DNA from: a virus
Reading direction: 5' to 3' (one strand)
Virus record (IMG/VR): IMGVR_UViG_3300037558_002241
Span: 1-63,387 of that record
DNA: 63,387 bases
A model generated the notes under the pieces. The model saw only the letters and a list, made by a program, of their open reading frames with translations, was not told the DNA's origin and searched no databases. Positions 57,738 to 63,387 of this stretch are shown here, piece after piece. The translations under genes and the position numbers were made by a program. How positions within the stretch are numbered: position 1 is the stretch's first letter; every line of letters begins with the position of its first letter.

Positions 57738-60395
57738 ATGGCTGCGGTAAACAAGAAATTTGGCATTGAGAAGGGACTTGAGGTTGGCGACAGCGCATTA
57801 GTTGTTGATGCTGATAATAACCGTACGGGTATTGGTAAAACCAATCCCGCTTACGGTTTAGATGTTCAACCTACAGCAAACTTTGATGGCATTGTTGCCG
57901 CTGGTCAAGTTGGTATCGGGTCAACTCAACCTGGTAAAGATGTTGATTTCAATAAAGATCTAATCGTAAGAAAGAAATTTTATGATGTAAATGAAAGTGC
58001 TGGTACCTCTGGTCAAGCACTGATTAGTGTTGGAACTGCTGTTTCTTGGACTGATCTTGCTGAGATTGAGACTGATGCCGCTGGAAAGACCTACGAAGTA
58101 CAATATAAGAAAGCAAATGGTAAGTTTGGTGGTTCCCCAAAACTCACCTATCGAGAAGATAATACTAGGGTTGGTGTTGGTAGCACACAACCTGAATATG
58201 CATTAGATATTGTTACAGAGACTCGTGCCTCTGGTGTATGGAGGGATTCTAATAGTACTGTTGGATCTGCATCTTCTATTCTTGCAGCAACTTCTTCTGG
58301 TAAACTACAATGGGTTGGTGCTGGTGCTTCCACACTAAACGTATTCTATGTTACTGAAGACGGTGATGATGCTAATGATGGTAGAACTCTAAGTAGTTCC
58401 AAGCGTACTATCAAAGCAACCACTGCGATTGCAGGTGCTGGTGATGTGATTAGGGTTGCTGGTGGTATCTATCGTGAGAACAATCCAATCTTTGTTCCTC
58501 GTAATGTTACAATCGATGGAGATGATCTTCGTAACACCCAGATTATTCCTAACAACGTAAGTCAGGATCTTTTCCAAGTTCACAATGGTGCTCTGATTCA
58601 AAACATGTCCTTTGTTGGTGCTGCCAACACTGGTGCAATGATTACGTTTCCACCTGAAGGTGTAGTAAACCGTCATAAATTCAACCGCGACAATGGCACT
58701 CACATCTATGTTGGTGGCACTGTTTCTAATGCATTTACAGTAGAGTCTAGTAGTGCTCAGAAAACTGTAACTGCCGCTACATACAGTCCTATTTCTGGTT
58801 TATTAGTCATTACCAGTGCTGGTCATGGTGTCGCCGATACTGATCGGATCAAGATCGCTAACGGAGCACTGACCTTCACTTGCGACTCTGACAACCATAA
58901 TAAGCAGGTAGCATATCCTAGATCAGGTGACCCTGCATATAATACTTTTGTAGATATTGATTCGGTCACCACTGACACTATCACATTGAGCGTCGGTGTT
59001 GTCAAGAGTGTCAATAGTATCAAGATTGGACCTAACTGGCACACTGGTTCATCCTTGACACCTACTGGGTTCTTGTATGATCCTATTAGTGGTGTTAGCA
59101 CTGTTACAGTAGCAAGTCATGGTCTCAGCGTCAGTGACAGTGTAGGTATTGTCACGTCTAGTCTGACATTCAAGTGTGAGGCGGACAATTTCGCAACTGA
59201 CCACAAGTATCCCCGTGCTACAGATTATGTTGCGGGTATCATGACTGCAATTAGTGCTGTTACCACTGATACCTTTACAATCAATATAGGTGATGCTGGT
59301 AGTCATGCAAGAATTGCTGGTATCATCACTCAGTCGCCATATGTTAGGAACTGTACCAACTTTGTTCCTGACAGCATTGGCATGAGGATCAATGGTAACC
59401 ATGCTGATGGTACCAAGTCCATGGTGGTTGATTCATATACTCAGTATAATCAGGGTGGTATCGGTGTTACGATCTCCAACGATGGTTATGCACAGTTGGT
59501 GTCTATCTTCACTGTGTGTGATGAGTACGCTATCTCTTGCGTCAGTGGTGGTCAGTGTGACCTGAACAACTCTAACGCATCGTTCGGTACCTTTGGTATT
59601 GTAGCATCCGGTGTGGGTACTGTCACAAACTCTGGCACACTGGCAGAAGATGCGATTGAGGAAGATAATACTATTGTAGTATCTGGTCTTACTGAACGTC
59701 CTTATTCTGGTCAGGTGCTTTACCTAGGAGAATTGTTCAATGAAGTTATCAAGATCAACGTAACCAACGCTGGTAGTGGTTATACTTCTTCTAATCCTCC
59801 TAAGGTTACCATTGGAGGTCCTACTGGACCGAACGGTGCAACTGCTGAGGGTGTGTCAGTTGTCAATGGATTTGGTAAAGTTACTGAAGTCAATATCTTC
59901 GCAACAGGTAATCAGTATCGCAGTGCACCAGCAGTGCAGATTGCATCTCCTAACTCAGGAACGACTGCTGCTGCTGATTCTGAGATTGGACCTGCTTACT
60001 TTACCATAAATACTGCTACGCCGGTAACTGCTGGCGTTTCGACGATTACTATTGACCAAAACCTACCGGCAACAGTTGGTCTTGGATCAGCAGTTCCTTT
60101 CCAGAGACAATCACTGATCCTGGCATCATCGTACACTTTTGAATTTGTTGGTGCTGGTCTTACCATTGCCAACGCACTTCCCAGAAATGGTGGTGTTACG
60201 ATCCCAGAAAATGAGACTGTTTCTGAAGGTGGAGGTAGAGTTGTTTACACGTCCACTGACGAAAGAGGTAACCTAAAAGTTGGAGATGGATTTACTATCA
60301 ATCAACAGACAGGTACCATCACAGGAGACGCTTTCAATAAAAGTATCCAAGCAACACTCACGCCGCTGATTATTTCCTTAGGAGGACAGATGTAA
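57738..60395 (+). CDS. Fibre-like protein with beta-helix domain
   Basis: The 885-residue protein starts with fibre-type repeats (RTGIGKTNPAYGLDVQ, VGIGSTQPGKDVDF, RVGVGSTQPEYALDI). A beta-helix block follows at about 200-420 (VFYVTEDGDDANDGRTLSSSKRTIKATTAIAG, VFVPRNVTIDGDDLRNTQIIPNN). The same block begins the 1818-residue protein, and the HADGTKSMVV region is also shared, so the two are partly paralogous. It may form part of the tail fibre apparatus for host adsorption. Confidence 0.7.
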   Translation: MAAVNKKFGIEKGLEVGDSALVVDADNNRTGIGKTNPAYGLDVQPTANFDGIVAAGQVGIGSTQPGKDVDFNKDLIVRKKFYDVNESAGTSGQALISVGTAVSWTDLAEIETDAAGKTYEVQYKKANGKFGGSPKLTYREDNTRVGVGSTQPEYALDIVTETRASGVWRDSNSTVGSASSILAATSSGKLQWVGAGASTLNVFYVTEDGDDANDGRTLSSSKRTIKATTAIAGAGDVIRVAGGIYRENNPIFVPRNVTIDGDDLRNTQIIPNNVSQDLFQVHNGALIQNMSFVGAANTGAMITFPPEGVVNRHKFNRDNGTHIYVGGTVSNAFTVESSSAQKTVTAATYSPISGLLVITSAGHGVADTDRIKIANGALTFTCDSDNHNKQVAYPRSGDPAYNTFVDIDSVTTDTITLSVGVVKSVNSIKIGPNWHTGSSLTPTGFLYDPISGVSTVTVASHGLSVSDSVGIVTSSLTFKCEADNFATDHKYPRATDYVAGIMTAISAVTTDTFTINIGDAGSHARIAGIITQSPYVRNCTNFVPDSIGMRINGNHADGTKSMVVDSYTQYNQGGIGVTISNDGYAQLVSIFTVCDEYAISCVSGGQCDLNNSNASFGTFGIVASGVGTVTNSGTLAEDAIEEDNTIVVSGLTERPYSGQVLYLGELFNEVIKINVTNAGSGYTSSNPPKVTIGGPTGPNGATAEGVSVVNGFGKVTEVNIFATGNQYRSAPAVQIASPNSGTTAAADSEIGPAYFTINTATPVTAGVSTITIDQNLPATVGLGSAVPFQRQSLILASSYTFEFVGAGLTIANALPRNGGVTIPENETVSEGGGRVVYTSTDERGNLKVGDGFTINQQTGTITGDAFNKSIQATLTPLIISLGGQM

Positions 60396-60396
60396 A

Positions 60397-60735
60397 ATGG
60401 CTGCAATTCCACTCAATAAATTCAGAACGATCACGCATACTATCACTGATGCAGCCGTTGGCATTTATACTTGCCCTCCTGGTGTTGCTGCTCTGGTGAT
60501 TTATGGCAACGTTTCTAACGTTGGTCAAGGATCTTCTGTAACTTCTTTTACTGTAAAGCACAGTAGAGACACCGTTGATACTGAACTAGTACGTTCTGCA
60601 CGTGTTCCCCATCAAGATGCCATGTCATTTATTGACGGTCGTCTTGTCATGGAGACGGGTGACATCCTCAAAATTGAGGGAGATCAAAATAACACTATGA
60701 AGTGTATTATTTCTATTCTAGAAAACGCCAAGTAA
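60397..60735 (+). CDS. Small virion-type protein, 112 aa
   Basis: The 112-residue protein starts MAAIPLNKFRTITHTITDAAVGIYTCPPGVAALVIYGNVSNVG, a beta-rich sequence that could be a fibre-tip or connector domain. It sits one base after a large fibre gene and one base before another, so it is surely in the same late transcript. I know no function for it. Confidence 0.6.
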   Translation: MAAIPLNKFRTITHTITDAAVGIYTCPPGVAALVIYGNVSNVGQGSSVTSFTVKHSRDTVDTELVRSARVPHQDAMSFIDGRLVMETGDILKIEGDQNNTMKCIISILENAK

Positions 60736-60736
60736 G

Positions 60737-62809
60737 ATGCCAAGATTATTGTCTGGTCGAGTAGGTGTTACCTCCTACGCAGGACTTTCTACAGAACGTC
60801 AACAAACTCCTGGGTTTCCATCCTTCCTTGGAGTGGATGAAGCGGAACCTAACCTCGGTTTGCCATCGGACAATAACTATGTCCTCTATGGTACTGTTAC
60901 TGGCGAAAGATATTGGGCAGAACCGAGTGGATCTCCTTCTGGTACTGCCTCAGGATTGACAGTATCTGATGAGAGTATTACTCCAACAGGATATGCTGGA
61001 TCTATTACTAGATTCAACTTTATTGGTAATGGTGTCAATGTTGAACAAACCAAACAAACTTTTGGTGGCATTGAGGTTGGTGTTGCCACCGTATTTGTAG
61101 AGAAAACAACTCTTAGTATTGCAGACGCTGACGAATTTGTACGTGCAACTGGTATTACCACTATCAAGGTGGGTGCTGGTTTATCATTCTTCCCTGAACC
61201 TGGTAGAGCCGGTGTTGTAACTATATTCTCAGCGGCAGATGCTACATCTACCATGCAGAATGCTGATGGTACTGAAGCATTTGGAAATGTTTCTACCTTC
61301 CGCATTGGTGCTGGTCTTACTGTAAGTCAGGTAACGGTTGGTATTGCTTCTATTGGTGTAACAGGAGAGTTTGATAATGTAAATGCTGCTGGTATTGTTA
61401 CTGCTGGTGTACAGTTCAAGGGTAACTTAGCAGGTACGGCAGTAACTGCCACTAACTTATATGGTAATCTTACTGGTAATGTAGTTGGTGATGTAACTGG
61501 TAACGTAACTGGTGATGTGAATGCTGGTTTTGTTACTGCCACAAAATCTATTGATGGTAACCTCAATTCTAGTGGTGTCTCTACGATTTCCCAGTTGATG
61601 GGAACAACCCTGATGATCACTGGTATTGTTACCACAAACTCAGGTTTCGTAGCACCTGCTGGATCATTTGGATTTGATGGTAACCTGAATGCACCTGGTG
61701 TTTCTACAGCAACATCTCTGAATAGTACTAACTTGGTTGTTAGTGGTGTCACTACACATAATGGGAATGTTGAAATTAGTGGTAGTAATAAACTAATCTT
61801 TGGTAGTAATGATTTAGATATCTATTTTGATGGATCTGATAGCCTTATTGATGCTGGTACTAATGAGGATCTCTACATAAAAGGCAAGAGTGTTTTTATA
61901 CATGCAAATGGCACTGAAACTGCTGCTAGTTTCTTACAGAATGCAGGTGTAGACCTTTATTATAATGCCGTTTCTAGACTCAGAACAACCAATACTGGTG
62001 CTCAAGTCACTGGTGATATAGAGGCATCCGAGTTCAAAGGTCCTCTAACTGGTAATGTTACTGGAACAATCAATGCTGCTGGTGTCTCTACAGTAACCAA
62101 TCTGCTTGAGATTCGTAGTAGTGATGGCACTCCCGCTCGTATTGATTACTACTGTGAGGTAAACAACGCTCATTATACTAGAGTACAGGCAGCACCACAC
62201 TCTGAGTATAGTGGTAACGTAACTGCTGTCCTCCCCACCAAGAATGGTGACATTATTGTTGGTGATACCCAAGGTGCTATTAGTCAGAATGTCAATACCG
62301 TTGGTATTGTTACTGCATCTTTTTTCCATGGTGATGGTTCTAATCTAACCAATATTGCTGGTAACACAGTTACCATAACAGAAACAAATACCACAAATGC
62401 TCAGCATTTTATGTGTTTTGTTGACTCAAATACTGGGTTAGAAACTATTAGAACCGATACCAGTCTTCAATACAATCCAGGCACAAATCTTCTAACATCA
62501 GTAAACTTTAGCGGTACTTTGACCGGTACCTCCACTGGTTTGGCTGGCACCCCCAGTATTAGCGTTTCTGATATTACCTTGAATGGTAATATGCTGCCAG
62601 ATGCTAATAATACACGTGATCTAGGTGCAATTGGTTCCCGATGGGCAAATGTCTATACCTCTGACATGCACTTTAGCAATGTTGGTTCAGGTGGTAATGA
62701 TGTAGATGGTACAGAGGGTAACTGGACGTTACAAGAAGGTGCTGATAACATCTATATGATCAATAATATCACAGGTAAGAAATATAAGATTGCTCTAACT
62801 GAGGTATGA
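60737..62809 (+). CDS. Fibre-like repeat protein
   Basis: The 690-residue protein is rich in Gly, Thr, Ser and Val, with short repeats such as GNLTGNVVGDVTGNVTGDV (around residue 245) and recurring GVST, VTAT and GNL units. These suggest a beta-structured fibre shaft. The C-terminus LPDANNTRDLGAIGSRWANVYTSDMHFSN is a block common in phage structural proteins before a chaperone or capping domain, which is absent here. It likely belongs to the tail fibre set. Confidence 0.65.
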   Translation: MPRLLSGRVGVTSYAGLSTERQQTPGFPSFLGVDEAEPNLGLPSDNNYVLYGTVTGERYWAEPSGSPSGTASGLTVSDESITPTGYAGSITRFNFIGNGVNVEQTKQTFGGIEVGVATVFVEKTTLSIADADEFVRATGITTIKVGAGLSFFPEPGRAGVVTIFSAADATSTMQNADGTEAFGNVSTFRIGAGLTVSQVTVGIASIGVTGEFDNVNAAGIVTAGVQFKGNLAGTAVTATNLYGNLTGNVVGDVTGNVTGDVNAGFVTATKSIDGNLNSSGVSTISQLMGTTLMITGIVTTNSGFVAPAGSFGFDGNLNAPGVSTATSLNSTNLVVSGVTTHNGNVEISGSNKLIFGSNDLDIYFDGSDSLIDAGTNEDLYIKGKSVFIHANGTETAASFLQNAGVDLYYNAVSRLRTTNTGAQVTGDIEASEFKGPLTGNVTGTINAAGVSTVTNLLEIRSSDGTPARIDYYCEVNNAHYTRVQAAPHSEYSGNVTAVLPTKNGDIIVGDTQGAISQNVNTVGIVTASFFHGDGSNLTNIAGNTVTITETNTTNAQHFMCFVDSNTGLETIRTDTSLQYNPGTNLLTSVNFSGTLTGTSTGLAGTPSISVSDITLNGNMLPDANNTRDLGAIGSRWANVYTSDMHFSNVGSGGNDVDGTEGNWTLQEGADNIYMINNITGKKYKIALTEV

Positions 62810-62814
62810 ATTGA

Positions 62815-63387
62815 ATGACTGTAAAGTATTATGATGGTATAATTCCTAACACTCTGGCAGATAATATCTACGAATATTGTCAGAATATATCTTGGTATCA
62901 AGAGTGGATTGGATATAATAAAATGCATTTGTCTGAGTATATACCAGCGCAAGATGGTAAAACATCCAGTCGTCACTTTTTGGACAAAGATTTAGGACCA
63001 ATGGGTATATTGAACCTGCTAAGGTTTTCAATGTACAGACATCCATTTGCATGGGGGGAAGAATCCTTACAGGCAAGGCATTCTATGATCTATGATTTAT
63101 GGACTATAATCAACGATAAAGTATTTGATGGTGGTGCTGAAGTAGAAGGATTGTCTGAAAGTATTGCTGGTTTAGCTGGTTACCATAAGTTCTTCAAGGA
63201 TGGCACACAATTCCGTGATAAGTACAATATTCCTCTCGAACAGAAGCAGATTGGGTGGAAGGCATATTTCAATGCACGATGTGCTGAGTCAATTACAGGA
63301 TCTCCTATTGGTAACCGCGTTGGGCAAATACATAAAGATTCCAGTGCAGATGTTGATCCCAAGTCTGATAGATACTACACAGTATTA
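62815..63387 (+). CDS. Probable 2OG-Fe(II) oxygenase, N-terminal part (cut by window edge)
   Basis: An open frame from ATG 62815 has no stop before the window end, giving 191 visible residues. WKAYFNARCAESITG and RVGQIHKDSSADVDPKSDRYYTVL contain H173-x-D175, as expected for an iron-binding HxD followed by a strand (RYYTVL). The second histidine and arginine would lie outside the window. It follows the fibre gene by five bases, an unusual place for an oxygenase; it could modify a virion protein. Confidence 0.5.
   Translation, partial: MTVKYYDGIIPNTLADNIYEYCQNISWYQEWIGYNKMHLSEYIPAQDGKTSSRHFLDKDLGPMGILNLLRFSMYRHPFAWGEESLQARHSMIYDLWTIINDKVFDGGAEVEGLSESIAGLAGYHKFFKDGTQFRDKYNIPLEQKQIGWKAYFNARCAESITGSPIGNRVGQIHKDSSADVDPKSDRYYTVL

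Noticed and set aside
61430-61580. Short repeats that might look like a CRISPR array
   Set aside because: They are in-frame protein repeats (GNLTGNV type) with no constant repeat and spacer lengths and no cas genes.
61327-61752. Pro/Thr/Val-rich minus-strand frame opposite the fibre repeats
   Set aside because: The composition is a direct result of GGT/ACT-rich fibre repeats on the other strand.

Overview
The window is part of a marine T4-like cyanophage (cyanomyovirus) genome, moderately AT-rich, very tightly packed and almost entirely coding. Virus identity rests on T4-type virion and replication proteins (gp32, gp59, gp33, gp4, gp48, gp53, gp54, gp26, gp5-like and gp27-like hub proteins). 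The cyanobacterial host rests on phage-borne host metabolism genes: talC, psbA, psbD, plastocyanin, ferredoxin, thyX, phoH and a DUF1825 homologue. The exact host (Synechococcus or Prochlorococcus) cannot be read from this window. I recognised no rRNA, tRNA, CRISPR array or insertion sequence.

Layout. (1) 1-2.4 kb: end of a secreted protein gene (minus), then talC, a 2OG-Fe(II) oxygenase, a small zinc-ribbon protein and a second oxygenase. (2) 2.4-19.7 kb: about 20 co-directional genes, most joined by 4-base start/stop overlaps. They form a phage-encoded glycan pathway: sugar-nucleotide enzymes (PMI-type cupin, RmlB, an SDR, an RfbH-type 3-dehydrase, a GDP-mannose 3,5-epimerase-like SDR), an FkbM methyltransferase, glycosyltransferases of families GT11 (two), GT17, GT10, GT2, GT25, exostosin-like and DUF5672, two more oxygenases, a SleB-like wall hydrolase, and four tandem DUF616 glycosyltransferase domains. 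(3) 19.7-25.6 kb: photosynthesis and redox cassette: psbA behind a structured leader, psbD, DoxX, small membrane proteins, petE, petF, glutaredoxin. (4) 25.6-37.8 kb: three radical SAM genes, three tiny genes, thyX, a carbamoyltransferase split in two plus a truncated paralogue, phoH, a PD-(D/E)XK nuclease, gp33, gp59, DUF1825, gp32 and two more 2OG oxygenases. (5) 37.8-41.0 kb, minus strand: gp53, gp48, an unknown gene and gp4. (6) 41.0-63.4 kb, plus strand: gp54, gp26, a small hub-assembly candidate, two Gly-rich tape-measure-like proteins, hub proteins, a gp5-like OB protein with a separate beta-helix spike, small accessory genes, then three large fibre-like proteins and a further oxygenase cut by the window edge.

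How the parts may work together. The photosynthesis genes would keep electron flow and photosystem II repair going during infection, and talC, thyX and the redox genes would steer carbon and reducing power to nucleotides. The virion modules build the baseplate, tail and fibres. The glycan cluster could remodel the host surface or decorate the virion; it holds almost a complete sugar-to-transferase route. The carbamoyltransferase/radical SAM island at 28-34 kb has no obvious classical T4 role. Two promoter types can be seen: sigma70-like boxes (24.36, 26.74, 35.64, 51.86 kb) and TAAATA-core late-type boxes (19.67, 41.00 minus, 41.93, 52.21, 57.71 kb).
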